The notes under the pieces: generated by a model
The model's input: only the letters and a program-made list of their open reading frames with translations
What the model was told of the DNA's origin: nothing
The model's database searches: none
Source: Streptomyces albospinus
GTDB lineage: Bacteria > Actinomycetota > Actinomycetes > Streptomycetales > Streptomycetaceae
Length of the DNA stretch: 64,000 nt
Assembly: GCF_014648695.1 (NCBI RefSeq)
Contig: NZ_BMRP01000021.1
Coordinates: 34,754 to 98,753 of the forward strand
Direction: 5' to 3'
Position numbers and translations under genes: made by a program
Part shown: positions 6,742-16,345 of the stretch, one piece after another
Layout: the number at the start of each line of letters is the position of its first letter
Numbering within the stretch: the first letter of the stretch is position 1

Positions 6742-8970
6742 TCAGCGCCCCAGCTTGGATCTGACCATGCCGACCAGGGCATTCAGCTCTTCGATCCGCA
6801 TTTTGCGTGCGGCGACGTAGAACACGGCCAGAAGTGCGGCTGCACCGCCGACGAGACCGGCCAGCGAGCCGACGAATCCGCTGCCGAGGGTCTGCATGAT
6901 GCCGTACACGACGGCCCCGGAGATGATCGTGGCAGGGATGCTGGCGCCGGCCAGCCGCGCGTAGGTCCGCACGACGTGCGCGGTGTCCAGGTCGCCGCCC
7001 ATCCGCTTGCTCAGCCGGCGCCAGGCCACACCGACGCCGATGACGTAGGCGAGACCGTAGGAGGCCGCCATGCCGATCACGGCCCAGCGGGCGGGCAGGA
7101 CCAGGAAGCAGAGGGCGGAGGCGGCGGCATTGACGGCGGCGACGATCACCGTGTTGTAGAAGGGGGTGCGGGTGTCCTCGTACGCGTAGAAGGCGCGCAG
7201 GACGACGTACTGCACCGAGAACGGGATCAGCCCCACGCCGAAGGCCATCAGCATGTAACCCATCGGGATACCGGCGCCGGACGAGCCGTAGACCAGCGTG
7301 CACAGCGGGATGCCGAGGGAGAGGAAGCCGAACGAGATCGGGACGATGGCGACGGCCGACGTGCGCAGACCCTGGGACATGTCGTCCCGGACCGCTCCGG
7401 TGTCGCCGTCGTGCGCGGACCGCGCCAGCCGCGGCAGCAGCGCCGCCATCACGGAGACGGTGATGATCGCCTGCGGCATGTTCCAGATCAGCTGGGCGCT
7501 GGCGTACGAAATGAAGCCGGTGCCCGGGTGGCCCTGCTGGTCCGCGGTGTTGCCGGCCCAGGTGGAGAGCTGGGTGACGACGAGGACGCCCGCCTGGTTG
7601 GCGAGCACGAACAGCACCGTCCACTTGGCGAGCTTGGCGGCCTTGCCCAGGCCGTGGCCGCGCCAGTCGAAGCGCAGCCGGAGCTTGAAGTCGGCGTCGC
7701 GCAGGTACGGGATCATCGCCAGCGCCTGGACCACCAGGCCCAGCAGGGTGCCGATGCCGAGCAGCCGGATGCCTTCGGCGGGGATGGTGGTGACGCCGAT
7801 GTGCGAGGTCTTCGCCGTGCCGTAGACCCAGATGAACAGGCCGAAGGTGGCGATCATGACGATGTTGTTGAGGACCGGGGTCCACATCATCGCGCCGAAG
7901 CGGCCACGGGCGTTGAGGATCTGGCCCATGACGACGTGCAGGCCCATGAAGAAGATCGTGGGCACGCAGTAGCGGGTGAAGGCGACCGCGACTTCGTTGG
8001 CGGCCGGATCGCGGGAGATGTCGAACGAGACCAGTTTCACCAACAGTGGTGCCGCGAACACCGCAAGTATCGTCAGGAGTCCCAGGACGACGATGACGAG
8101 GGTGAGCAGCCGGTTGGCGTATGCCTCGCCGCCGTCCTCGTCCTCCTTCATCGCGCGCACCAGCTGCGGGACGAAGACGGAGTTCAGACCGCCGCCGATG
8201 GTCAGGATGAAGATCATTGTCGGCAGTTGGTAGGCGACCTGCCAGGAGTCGCCGAGCACCGCGCCGCCGAGCGCTGCGACGATCAGCGCCGAGCGGACGA
8301 AGCCGGTGAGCCGGGACACCATGGTGCCGGCGGCCATCACCGCGCTGGACTTCAGCAGTCCGGAGGCGCGGCCACCGGACTGCTTGCCGGCCGCGGCCAC
8401 GGGGGCGGGCTCGGGGGCGGGCTCGGGCTCGGGCTCCGAAGGGGCCTGCTGGGGTACGGGCTCCGCACCGGGCGCGGCGGCGGCCACCGGCTGCGCCACC
8501 GGGGACGGTGCCGGGCGCGGCGCCTCGTAAGGCTGCTGCTGATCCCGGAAGAGATGCGCGAACGCGTCCTGCTCGGGACGCCCGCCCTCGGCCCGGGCGG
8601 TCAGCTCCTCGCCACCGGCGAACTGCATCGTCTCGGCGGCGTCGCCGTACGAAAGATCGTGGGCCGGGCCCTGGGCCGCGGGCGGCACCGGCGCGGACCA
8701 CTGCTGCGCGCCGGGGGCGTGCTGAGCGGTGGGCGGCTGCTGATGGAGGGGGTGCGTGGGCTGTCCTGGCGGCGGAGGCGCGGCGCGGTCGTAGAACGCG
8801 TCAGCCGCCGGATCCTGGCCTGCCGGTTCCTGCGGGTGGTGCGGGTCGTTGCGGTAGGCGTCCTGGACAAAAGGGTCCTGGTCCGCGGGCAACGGCGGCG
8901 TCGGAGGGACCGCCCCCGAGGGATCGCCATGGGCGCCCCGGCCGCGGCCACCGTCATACGGCGCATTCAT
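6742..8970 (-). CDS. murJ: Lipid II flippase MurJ (MviN)
   Basis: A 742-aa polytopic protein of the MOP exporter superfamily that moves lipid II across the membrane. The first 200 residues are a cytoplasmic Pro/Gln/Ala-rich extension, followed by a MurJ core with about 14 helices beginning SSAVMAAGTMVSRLTGFVRS, which carries the conserved N-terminal MVSRLTGF signature. The core is typical; the long N-terminal tail is usual in Streptomyces. It starts 46 bp after the DUF6049 gene and precedes the pseudokinase, so the three likely form one cell-wall operon. Confidence 0.95.
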   Translation of the reverse strand: MNAPYDGGRGRGAHGDPSGAVPPTPPLPADQDPFVQDAYRNDPHHPQEPAGQDPAADAFYDRAAPPPPGQPTHPLHQQPPTAQHAPGAQQWSAPVPPAAQGPAHDLSYGDAAETMQFAGGEELTARAEGGRPEQDAFAHLFRDQQQPYEAPRPAPSPVAQPVAAAAPGAEPVPQQAPSEPEPEPAPEPAPVAAAGKQSGGRASGLLKSSAVMAAGTMVSRLTGFVRSALIVAALGGAVLGDSWQVAYQLPTMIFILTIGGGLNSVFVPQLVRAMKEDEDGGEAYANRLLTLVIVVLGLLTILAVFAAPLLVKLVSFDISRDPAANEVAVAFTRYCVPTIFFMGLHVVMGQILNARGRFGAMMWTPVLNNIVMIATFGLFIWVYGTAKTSHIGVTTIPAEGIRLLGIGTLLGLVVQALAMIPYLRDADFKLRLRFDWRGHGLGKAAKLAKWTVLFVLANQAGVLVVTQLSTWAGNTADQQGHPGTGFISYASAQLIWNMPQAIITVSVMAALLPRLARSAHDGDTGAVRDDMSQGLRTSAVAIVPISFGFLSLGIPLCTLVYGSSGAGIPMGYMLMAFGVGLIPFSVQYVVLRAFYAYEDTRTPFYNTVIVAAVNAAASALCFLVLPARWAVIGMAASYGLAYVIGVGVAWRRLSKRMGGDLDTAHVVRTYARLAGASIPATIISGAVVYGIMQTLGSGFVGSLAGLVGGAAALLAVFYVAARKMRIEELNALVGMVRSKLGR

Positions 8971-9016
8971 CGCTGCCCCACCTCATCCGTCGCCGGCCAT
9001 CCGGCCCCGTCATGTA

Positions 9017-11347
9017 TCAACGGTCCACTTTCTCACCTGTGCCGGACGGGCCGGACTTTTCCGATCCGGTGTCCGGCGAGCGGTCACTCGGCTGCTCGGG
9101 CTTGTCGCCGCCCGTGCCGCCGTTGTCGCCGTTCGTTCCTGCTGCGCCGTCGGAACCGTCGTTGTCCTCGTCGTCGGGCCCTTCCTCGGCGTCCTCGGCC
9201 GCGGCTCGCTTGCGCTGGAGGTAGATCCGTACGCCGGCGAGGACGAGCAGCAGCACACCGCCCGCGATGACGAGCATCACAGTGGCGGTGATCTCCGTGA
9301 CGTTCACCTGGAACGTCATGGGGTCACCGTAGGGCTTGCCGTCCGCGGTGTAGAGCTGGGCCGTCACCCAGGCGCGACCGTTGGCGTTCGCCGTGGTGTC
9401 GAACTTGAAGGACTGGCTGTGCCCGCCGTCCACCTTGATCTGCTGGGACGGCCCCACGTCGAGGCGGTTGGGCTGGGACGAGGTCAGCCGCAGCGTCATG
9501 CCCTCGACGCCCTGGAGCAGGTTGTTCTGGACCGTCACCGGAATCGTGGCGCTGCGCCCCGAGAGCGTGGCCTCCGACTTCTGGATCAGGTGCACCTTCT
9601 TGGTCAGACCGTCGAGGTAGCTGCGCACGGAGTTGCGGAAGCTCCCGGCACCCTTGGAATCGCCCCGCCACTCCGTCGACATCTCGCGCATTATGGCGTT
9701 GCCGAAGGGGGTGACCACTCGCTCGGGCTGGGCCAGGATCACCTGGAAGTCGTCGAGTGCGGCCTGGGTGTCCTGGATCTGCCGGAAGGCGTCGGCGGAG
9801 AGCTCCTGCCGGCGCAGGGAGGACGGGTACACGGAGCGGCTCGGGATCTGGCGGCTGGCGGCGGGGTCGGGCTTGGCCTTGGCCGCATCGCCGAGCTTCA
9901 GCGGCTGGGTCCAGCCGGCCGACTCCAGATTCCGCAGCGCGCCGGCCATCGTCTCGGCCTGGCCGGCCGACGGCATGCGCTGCGGCGCGACGACGATGCT
10001 CCGCTGCTGCTCCGGGTCCTGGAGGCCGATCATCTGGGCCTGGGCGAGGAACTCCTGGATCGCGCGGCTGGCGTTCCCGGACTTCGACGTATCGGCTTCG
10101 AAAGCCCGGGAGAGCTGCTCGTCGGTGACGATGGCCGTGTTGCCGCCGCCGATGGGCCGGGCCGCGGTCGGGGTGTAGGGCAGGCCGCTGTCGGCCAGGC
10201 TGTCGCTGCGGGTGATGACGTTGTGTGCGCCGGCCGATGTCGCGACGTCGACGATCGAGGAGTCGATCGCGCCGTTCACCGGCCAGGTGAAGTCCGTGCG
10301 CGGCTTCACGCCGAGGATGGTGTCCACGGTCTTCGAGGCGAGTTCGGTGGCCGGACCGAGGTGGCTGAGCGCACTGGGCACGCTCTTGCCGTGGTGCGCG
10401 AGCGAGGCCAGATCGGGGTCGCCGAACGGCAGGGCGACGACCTCGTGCCCCTTCACAGCGTCTTCGAGATCGTTCAGCCACTGCTTGGCGACGGCCTGGT
10501 TCTTGCCCATCGGGCCGTCCGGACCGTTCACCCGGTAAGGCTTGGTCATCGCGTCGGCCGTCGCGAGCAGGTCCGGATCGATGACGAAGGTCACCGGGAG
10601 GTTCTTGCCGAGCGTGACCATCTGGTGCAGTCGGCCGCCGGGGGCGATCTCCGCGGCGAGGTCGTCATTGCGGAAGACCGGGGTCTGCTGGGCGTCGGCG
10701 CCGGTCTCGGCGGTGAGGTGGGTGGAGGAGATCAGCGGCCACAGGTACGTGAGCTGGGTCTTCTTGGCCGGGGCGGCGTCCTGCCACGGGAGGAAGGTCC
10801 GGTCGATGCCGAGGACCTGCTCGTACGAGGAGCTCTGGGTGTGCCCGGACAGCGTGACACCGAGCGGATACACACCGTCGTCGCCGAGGTCGAGGTCCTT
10901 GACCGGCACGCTGAGGTTGAACGGCTTGCTGGTGCCCGGATCCAGCTTGTCGATCTTCTCGGTGTCCCCGCCGATCTCCTTGCCGTCGGCGCCCGGCAGA
11001 TATCCGGTGCGCTCTGTCACGGCCTCGATGGAGCTGCGGTCGCTGAGCGCGGCGCCGCGGTGCAGTCCGACGTGCGCGTCGGTGACCGGGGTCTTGCTGT
11101 CGTTGGTCAGCGTGCCGGAGATCGTGACCGTGTCGTCCTTGGCGGGGGCGGACGGGGACATCGCATTGATCGTGACGCTTACCGTGTGGGAGCCCGCCTG
11201 GGCCGCCTGGGCCGCCTGGGCGGAGGGAGGGTGCGGGAGTTGCAGCATTCCCACGAGCAGGGGCGCTCCGGTGAGCAGTGTCACGGTCCTGCGCAGCCAT
11301 CGACCACGCGGCCGTTCAGTCACCTGGAACCCTGCCGCATCGGCCAC
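9017..11347 (-). CDS. DUF6049 family membrane-anchored exported protein
   Basis: A 776-aa protein with an N-terminal export signal (RRTVTLLTGAPLLVGMLQL, cleavage likely near AQAAQA), a large extracytoplasmic region rich in beta-sandwich-like and TIM-like segments, one C-terminal helix (ITATVMLVIAGGVLLLVLAG), and a very acidic Gly/Asp-rich cytoplasmic tail. It corresponds to the conserved gene upstream of murJ in actinobacteria (Rv3909 in M. tuberculosis). The function is unknown; its position as first gene of the murJ operon suggests envelope assembly. pcnA is divergent, 195 bp away. Confidence 0.85.
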   Translation of the reverse strand: MADAAGFQVTERPRGRWLRRTVTLLTGAPLLVGMLQLPHPPSAQAAQAAQAGSHTVSVTINAMSPSAPAKDDTVTISGTLTNDSKTPVTDAHVGLHRGAALSDRSSIEAVTERTGYLPGADGKEIGGDTEKIDKLDPGTSKPFNLSVPVKDLDLGDDGVYPLGVTLSGHTQSSSYEQVLGIDRTFLPWQDAAPAKKTQLTYLWPLISSTHLTAETGADAQQTPVFRNDDLAAEIAPGGRLHQMVTLGKNLPVTFVIDPDLLATADAMTKPYRVNGPDGPMGKNQAVAKQWLNDLEDAVKGHEVVALPFGDPDLASLAHHGKSVPSALSHLGPATELASKTVDTILGVKPRTDFTWPVNGAIDSSIVDVATSAGAHNVITRSDSLADSGLPYTPTAARPIGGGNTAIVTDEQLSRAFEADTSKSGNASRAIQEFLAQAQMIGLQDPEQQRSIVVAPQRMPSAGQAETMAGALRNLESAGWTQPLKLGDAAKAKPDPAASRQIPSRSVYPSSLRRQELSADAFRQIQDTQAALDDFQVILAQPERVVTPFGNAIMREMSTEWRGDSKGAGSFRNSVRSYLDGLTKKVHLIQKSEATLSGRSATIPVTVQNNLLQGVEGMTLRLTSSQPNRLDVGPSQQIKVDGGHSQSFKFDTTANANGRAWVTAQLYTADGKPYGDPMTFQVNVTEITATVMLVIAGGVLLLVLAGVRIYLQRKRAAAEDAEEGPDDEDNDGSDGAAGTNGDNGGTGGDKPEQPSDRSPDTGSEKSGPSGTGEKVDR

Positions 11348-11542
11348 GCGCTCGCCCGTCCCTCGTCGTCGTCAGTGGTCGTCGGAATGTGCGTCCACGA
11401 ATGGTAACGAGGCCCGGCACGCCGTAGTGCCGGGGACTGCTCCACATGATCACCAAGCCGGGGCCGCTCATGCCTGTCCCCTTTATTGACGTGACTATTG
11501 ACGTGACGCCGCCCGCTGCGCGGCCACGTACCCTTTTCTGTT

Positions 11543-13018
11543 GTGCCGAACGCCAACAATGACTTCCCCACCCCGCGGTCCGAGCGGGCTCCGCAGCCGA
11601 CGAACGCGCTCAACCACGTGCAGCGCCGTGCCGTGAGCGAGCTGCTGCGGGTGTCCCCCGTCGCGGACGACCTGGCCCGTCGCTTCCAGGAGGCCGGGTT
11701 CACGCTTGCCCTGGTCGGCGGATCGGTCCGGGACGCACTGCTCGGCCGGCTCGGCAACGACCTGGACTTCACCACCGATGCCCGGCCCGAGGACGTGCTG
11801 AAGATCGTCCGGCCGTGGGCGGACGCGGTCTGGGAGGTCGGCATCGCCTTCGGCACGGTCGGCTGCAAGAAGGAATCGTTCGACATCGAGGTCACGACCT
11901 ACCGCTCCGAGGCGTACGACCGCACCTCGCGCAAGCCCGAGGTCTCCTACGGCGACTCCATCGAGCAGGATCTGGTCCGCCGGGACTTCACGGTGAACGC
12001 CATGGCGGTACTGCTGCCGCAGAAGGAGTTCGTCGATCCGCACGACGGCCTGGAGGACCTGGCAGCCCGTGTGCTGCGCACCCCGGGGACGCCGCAGGAG
12101 TCGTTCTCCGATGATCCGCTGCGGATGATGCGCGCGGCCCGCTTCGCCGCACAGCTGGACTTCGAGGTTGCCCCGGACGTCGTCGCCGCGATGAAGGCGA
12201 TGTCGGAGCGTATCGAGATCGTCTCCGCGGAGCGGGTGCGCGATGAACTGAACAAGCTGATCCTGGCGGCCAATCCGCGCAAGGGGCTGCGGCTGCTGGT
12301 GGAGTCAGGGCTGGCGGACCGGGTGCTGCCCGAGCTGCCCGCGCTGCGCCTGGAAAGTGACGAGCATCACCGTCACAAGGACGTCTACGAGCACTCGCTG
12401 ACGGTCCTGGAGCAGGCCGTCGACCTGGAGGAGAACGGGCCGGATCTGGTGCTGCGGCTGGCGGCGCTGCTGCACGACATCGGCAAGCCCAGGACGCGGC
12501 GCTTCGAGAGCGACGGCCGGGTCTCCTTCCACCACCACGAGGTGGTGGGAGCGAAAATGACCAAGAAGCGCATGTCCGCCCTGAAGTACTCGAACGACAT
12601 GATCAAGGACGTTTCGCTTCTGGTGGAGCTGCATCTGCGCTTCCACGGCTACGGGACGGGTGAGTGGACGGACTCCGCGGTCCGCCGCTACGTACGTGAC
12701 GCCGGCCCCCAGCTGGAGCGCCTGCACAAGCTGACGCGCTCGGACTGCACCACGCGCAACAAGCGCAAGGCCGCAGCCCTGTCGCGTGCGTATGGCGGCC
12801 TGGAGGAGCGCATTGCGCGGCTCCAGGAGCAGGAAGAGCTCGACGCGATCCGCCCGGACCTGGACGGCAACGAGATCATGCAGATCCTGGGCATCGGCCC
12901 GGGGCCTGAGGTCGGCAAGGCGTACAAGCAGATGCTGGAGCTGAGGCTGGAGCACGGTCCTATGGAGCGGGAGGCCGCGGTGGCCGCGCTCAAGGAGTGG
13001 TGGGCCGCTCAGGGCTGA
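11543..13018 (+). CDS. pcnA: CCA tRNA nucleotidyltransferase / PcnA-family polymerase
   Basis: A 491-aa class II nucleotidyltransferase from GTG 11543. Diagnostic motifs are GGSVRDALLGR (residues 59-69), the metal-binding D-x-D in NDLDFTTDA, the RNA-binding region ERVRDELNKLI, and an HD phosphohydrolase motif LLHDIGKP near residue 308. It adds or repairs the 3' CCA end of tRNAs; some actinobacterial members act as poly(A) polymerases and sequence alone cannot separate these. The start is the first GTG of a frame open only briefly upstream. It converges with the LppU-like gene, and the gap holds three parS sites. Confidence 0.92.
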   Translation: MPNANNDFPTPRSERAPQPTNALNHVQRRAVSELLRVSPVADDLARRFQEAGFTLALVGGSVRDALLGRLGNDLDFTTDARPEDVLKIVRPWADAVWEVGIAFGTVGCKKESFDIEVTTYRSEAYDRTSRKPEVSYGDSIEQDLVRRDFTVNAMAVLLPQKEFVDPHDGLEDLAARVLRTPGTPQESFSDDPLRMMRAARFAAQLDFEVAPDVVAAMKAMSERIEIVSAERVRDELNKLILAANPRKGLRLLVESGLADRVLPELPALRLESDEHHRHKDVYEHSLTVLEQAVDLEENGPDLVLRLAALLHDIGKPRTRRFESDGRVSFHHHEVVGAKMTKKRMSALKYSNDMIKDVSLLVELHLRFHGYGTGEWTDSAVRRYVRDAGPQLERLHKLTRSDCTTRNKRKAAALSRAYGGLEERIARLQEQEELDAIRPDLDGNEIMQILGIGPGPEVGKAYKQMLELRLEHGPMEREAAVAALKEWWAAQG

Positions 13019-13053
13019 GGCCGCTGGGGCCGCGCGAGCGTGAAACCGTCGAT

Positions 13054-13067
13054 GTTTCACGTGAAAC
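13054..13067. other. parS: parS site 5
   Basis: Exact GTTTCACGTGAAAC in the gap between convergent pcnA and the LppU-like gene; first of three sites within 70 bp. Confidence 0.97.
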
Positions 13068-13075
13068 GGGGCGAC

Positions 13076-13089
13076 GTTTCACGTGAAAC
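13076..13089. other. parS: parS site 6
   Basis: Exact GTTTCACGTGAAAC, 22 bp from site 5, about two helical turns, so on the same DNA face. Confidence 0.97.
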
Positions 13090-13109
13090 GGCCGGTCGTG
13101 AACCGCCGT

Positions 13110-13123
13110 GTTTCACGTGAAAC
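13110..13123. other. parS: parS site 7
   Basis: Exact GTTTCACGTGAAAC, 34 bp from site 6. Third site of the densest parS group in the window. Confidence 0.97.
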
Positions 13124-13161
13124 ATCGCCCGCGTCGTCCCGTCCCGGGAGCGGGCTCGTCG

Positions 13162-13737
13162 CTACTTCACGTCCTGGAGGCAGAGCACAAAGCGGGTGGT
13201 GCCGCCGTGGCGGCGGTGCTGGGTCTCGGCATAGGTCGTGTCGGTCTTGGGGCAGAGAGATCTGTTCGTGGTGTTGGTGTGGACTGCCGTCACCTTGAAC
13301 TTGGCCTCTGCGGTGCCGCAGTCGACGACCTTGAGATCAGGGTTGATCTCGTTGCCGCTGTTCTTCATGCAGTCGCCGACCTTGGCGGTGTCGGCGTCGT
13401 TCCAGGAGCTCACCCAGGCCACCCCGATACCGATCAGGGCGACGGCTACGAAGATGCCCTTCACGATCGCCTTGGGCGACCGCTGCGGGCGGGAAGGCTG
13501 CGGCGGCACGGGCGCTCCGCCCTGCATGTACGGCTGCTGCGGTGCCTGCGGATACCCCTGCTGCGGCTGCTGACCGTACGGTGCCTGCGGCTGCTGGGGG
13601 TAGGCGTATCCGCCCTGCGGCTGGCCGTAAGGGGCCTGCGGCGCCTGGGGAGCCTGCGGGTAGGGGGCTTGGCCGTACGGCTGCTGGCCGTATGGATTCT
13701 GGCCGTAGGGATTCGGGCCCTGAGGCGGCGTGGTCAT
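13162..13737 (-). CDS. LppU/SCO3897-family membrane protein
   Basis: A 191-aa protein. The N-terminal 85 residues are a low-complexity Pro/Tyr/Gln/Gly tail built on repeated PYGQ and PQAPQ units, followed by one membrane helix (KAIVKGIFVAVALIGIGVAWV) and a small external domain with four cysteines (DCMKN, DCGT, LCPK, LCLQ) that probably form two disulfides. ATG 13737 (MTTPPQGPN) is the start; upstream sequence in frame is non-coding. The cysteine domain resembles the LppU/SCO3897 family, whose role is unknown. It is 124 bp downstream of the MFS gene on the same strand. Confidence 0.8.
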   Translation of the reverse strand: MTTPPQGPNPYGQNPYGQQPYGQAPYPQAPQAPQAPYGQPQGGYAYPQQPQAPYGQQPQQGYPQAPQQPYMQGGAPVPPQPSRPQRSPKAIVKGIFVAVALIGIGVAWVSSWNDADTAKVGDCMKNSGNEINPDLKVVDCGTAEAKFKVTAVHTNTTNRSLCPKTDTTYAETQHRRHGGTTRFVLCLQDVK

Positions 13738-13861
13738 GGGAGTTCCCCCGATATTGAAGTGTCCGGACGTGATGTGTCCGGGTGTGTGAATGACGCCCGT
13801 ACGGTATCTGCTCCGGCGCTGCTGCACGGGCGAGGGGCGCCAACCAGCAAGGGGAAGACGG

Positions 13862-15124
13862 CTAATGGCGCCCGAACCCCCGGCGGGCCAGCGCCGCGGC
13901 GACCACCGCATAGAGAACGGCCACCACGGCGATCAGCACCGCTGACTTCCCGTCGGGCGGCAGCATCAGTGCGGCGACCGCGGCGGCACCGACGAAGGCG
14001 ATGTTGAACAGCACGTCGTAGATGGAGAAGACCCGGCCGCGGAAGGCATCGTCGACCGACGACTGGACCACCGTGTCTGTGGTGATCTTGGTGCCTTGTG
14101 TGCTCAGGCCGAGGATGAACGCGGCGACCAGCATGGGCGCCGGATGGAAGAAGAGGCCGAGCGCGGGCACCAGGACCGCACCTATCGCGGCACAGAAGGA
14201 GATCCAGCCGAACGGGCTGAGGCGCCCGACCGCCCAGGGGGTGATCACGGCAGCCGCGAAGAAGCCGGCTCCCGACACGGCGACGGTTATCCCGAGCAGC
14301 GCCAGGCCCTGGGATTCGGTACGGGCCCAGGCATAGCGGCACAGCATCAGCACCATGACCGTCAGCGCGCCGTAGCAGAAGCGGATCACCGTCATCGCAG
14401 CCAGGGCGCGGGTCGGGGTGGGCCGCTCGGCGAGGTGGCGCAGACCGTCCACCAGACCCTTGACGGTGCTCAACAGGGCCTCGCCGAGGTGTGGTTGGAG
14501 CACCGAGGGGTCGGGGCCGAGGCGCTGCGGGGTCATCCGCAGGGCGGTGAGGGCGGAACAGAAGTAGAGGAACGCGGCGAGCAGCACGACGAACGCATCC
14601 ACGTCCGAGCCGGCCAGCCGGACGGCGAGGGCGAGCGCACCGCCGACCGTCATGGCGAGCGTTCCAGCCGTGGGCGCAAGGGAGTTGGCCATCACCAGCT
14701 GCTCGCCGCCGACGACGCGGGGAAGCGAGGCGGAAAGCCCCGCCAGGACAAAGCGGTTCACGCCCGTGACGGAGAGAGCCGAGGCGTAGAAGAGCCAGTC
14801 CGGGACCTTCACCGCGATCAGCACGGCGGTCGCCATCGCGAGCAGGGTCCGCAGCAGGTTGCCGTACAGCAGGACCTGACGCCGGCGCCAGCGGTCCAGC
14901 AGCACTCCGGCGAACGGCCCGAGAAGGGAGTACGGCAGCAGCAGGATCGCCATGGCGGAGGCGATCGCCTCGGGCGACGCCTGCTTTTCGGGCGAGAAGA
15001 CGACGAACGCGGCGAGCGCAACCTGGAACACCCCGTCGGCGGCCTGGGACAGGAGCCGTGCGGCAAGGAGCGTCCGGAAGTCGCGCAGCCGCAGTAATAC
15101 GCGGAGATCGCGCACAGCATGCAT
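13862..15124 (-). CDS. Major facilitator superfamily transporter
   Basis: A 420-aa protein from ATG 15124 (MHAVRDLRVLLRLRDFRTLLAARLLSQ); a GTG eight codons earlier is possible. About 12 hydrophobic helices and the MFS loop signature between helices 2 and 3 (GPFAGVLLDRWRRRQVLLYGN) are visible. The overall pattern is that of the drug/siderophore exporter branch (EntS/MFS_3 like). The substrate cannot be inferred. A terminator (15148-15178) separates it from the upstream ino1 operon, so it has its own promoter. Confidence 0.88.
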   Translation of the reverse strand: MHAVRDLRVLLRLRDFRTLLAARLLSQAADGVFQVALAAFVVFSPEKQASPEAIASAMAILLLPYSLLGPFAGVLLDRWRRRQVLLYGNLLRTLLAMATAVLIAVKVPDWLFYASALSVTGVNRFVLAGLSASLPRVVGGEQLVMANSLAPTAGTLAMTVGGALALAVRLAGSDVDAFVVLLAAFLYFCSALTALRMTPQRLGPDPSVLQPHLGEALLSTVKGLVDGLRHLAERPTPTRALAAMTVIRFCYGALTVMVLMLCRYAWARTESQGLALLGITVAVSGAGFFAAAVITPWAVGRLSPFGWISFCAAIGAVLVPALGLFFHPAPMLVAAFILGLSTQGTKITTDTVVQSSVDDAFRGRVFSIYDVLFNIAFVGAAAVAALMLPPDGKSAVLIAVVAVLYAVVAAALARRGFGRH

Positions 15125-15147
15125 GAGGCACAGCCTCACACAGCACA

Positions 15148-15178
15148 CCGGCCTCCGGGCGGAATACCCGGAGGCCGG
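15148..15178 (-). terminator. Terminator of the padR-ino1 operon
   Basis: Perfect 12-bp inverted repeat (arms 15148-15159 and 15167-15178, CCGGCCTCCGGG) with a 7-nt loop, 25 bp after the ino1 stop. Confidence 0.8.
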
Positions 15179-15203
15179 CGGAGCGAGGAGCGCGGCGAGT
15201 GCC

Positions 15204-16286
15204 TCAGCGCTCGACGTCGCCCCGGATGAACTTCTCGACGTTCTCCCGTGCCTCGTCGTCGAAGTACTGGACCGGCGGCGACTTCATGAAGTACGAGGAA
15301 GCGGAGAGGATCGGGCCACCGATCCCCCGGTCCTTGGCGATCTTCGCGGCGCGCAGCGCGTCGATGATGACGCCCGCGGAGTTCGGGGAGTCCCAGACCT
15401 CGAGCTTGTACTCCAGGTTCAGCGGGACATCGCCGAAGGCACGGCCCTCAAGGCGGACGTAGGCCCACTTGCGGTCGTCCAGCCAGGCGACGTAGTCGGA
15501 CGGGCCGATGTGGACGTTCTTCTCGCCCAGCTCGCGGTCGGGGATCTGCGAGGTGACGGCCTGCGTCTTGGAGATCTTCTTGGACTCCAGGCGGTCGCGC
15601 TCCAGCATGTTCTTGAAGTCCATGTTGCCGCCGACGTTCAGCTGCATCGTGCGGTCCAGGACGACGCCCCGGTCCTCGAAGAGCTTGGCCATCACGCGGT
15701 GCGTGATCGTGGCGCCGACCTGCGACTTGATGTCGTCACCGACGATCGGCACACCGGCCTCGGTGAACTTGTCCGCCCACTCCTTGGTGCCGGCGATGAA
15801 GACCGGGAGGGCGTTGACGAACCCGACCTTGGCGTCGATGGCGCACTGGGCGTAGTACTTCGCGGCGTCCTCGGAGCCGACGGGGAGGTAGCAGACCAGC
15901 ACGTCGACCTGCTTGTCCTTGAGGACCTGGACGATGTCGACCGGGGTCTCCTCGGACTCCTCGATCGTCATGCGGTAGTACTTGCCCAGGCCGTCGAGCG
16001 TGTGGCCGCGCTGGACCCGCACGCCGGTGTTCGGCACATCGCAGATCTTGATGGTGTTGTTCTCGCTGGCGCCGATGGCGTCCGAGAGGTCGAGGCCGAC
16101 CTTCTTGGCGTCCACGTCGAAGGCGGCCACGAACTCGATGTCGCGGACGTGGTAGTCGCCGAACTGCACGTGCATGAGGCCGGGCACGCGGCTGTCGGGG
16201 TCGGCGTCCTTGTAATACTCGACGCCCTGTACCAGCGAGGCGGCGCAGTTGCCCACGCCGACGATGGCTACGCGAACCGAACCCAT
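15204..16286 (-). CDS. ino1: Inositol-3-phosphate synthase
   Basis: A 360-aa NAD-dependent enzyme that converts glucose 6-phosphate to myo-inositol 3-phosphate, the precursor of phosphatidylinositol and mycothiol. The Rossmann start VRVAIVGVGNCAASLVQG (near residue 5) and the family stretches GLMHVQFGDYHVRDIEFVAAFDVDAKKVG and VGDDIKSQVGATITHR are present. ATG 16286 is preceded by AGGGAGC; an upstream in-frame extension is not family-like. It lies 59 bp downstream of the PadR gene, so the two probably form an operon regulated by the PadR protein. Confidence 0.95.
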   Translation of the reverse strand: MGSVRVAIVGVGNCAASLVQGVEYYKDADPDSRVPGLMHVQFGDYHVRDIEFVAAFDVDAKKVGLDLSDAIGASENNTIKICDVPNTGVRVQRGHTLDGLGKYYRMTIEESEETPVDIVQVLKDKQVDVLVCYLPVGSEDAAKYYAQCAIDAKVGFVNALPVFIAGTKEWADKFTEAGVPIVGDDIKSQVGATITHRVMAKLFEDRGVVLDRTMQLNVGGNMDFKNMLERDRLESKKISKTQAVTSQIPDRELGEKNVHIGPSDYVAWLDDRKWAYVRLEGRAFGDVPLNLEYKLEVWDSPNSAGVIIDALRAAKIAKDRGIGGPILSASSYFMKSPPVQYFDDEARENVEKFIRGDVER

Positions 16287-16345
16287 TCCGGTTGCTCCCT
16301 GTGTTCTCGATGAGGACCTGCCTGGCAGGGCCTCATGTGGTGGTG

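Noticed and set aside
6685..9270. Long open frame on the plus strand, antisense to murJ
   Set aside because: Result of high GC; composition is Arg/Gly/His-rich with no domain, while the minus strand encodes MurJ.
11348..11542. Possible small genes in the pcnA-DUF6049 divergent gap
   Set aside because: Only 195 bp of promoter-like sequence, no frame with a ribosome site and coding bias.
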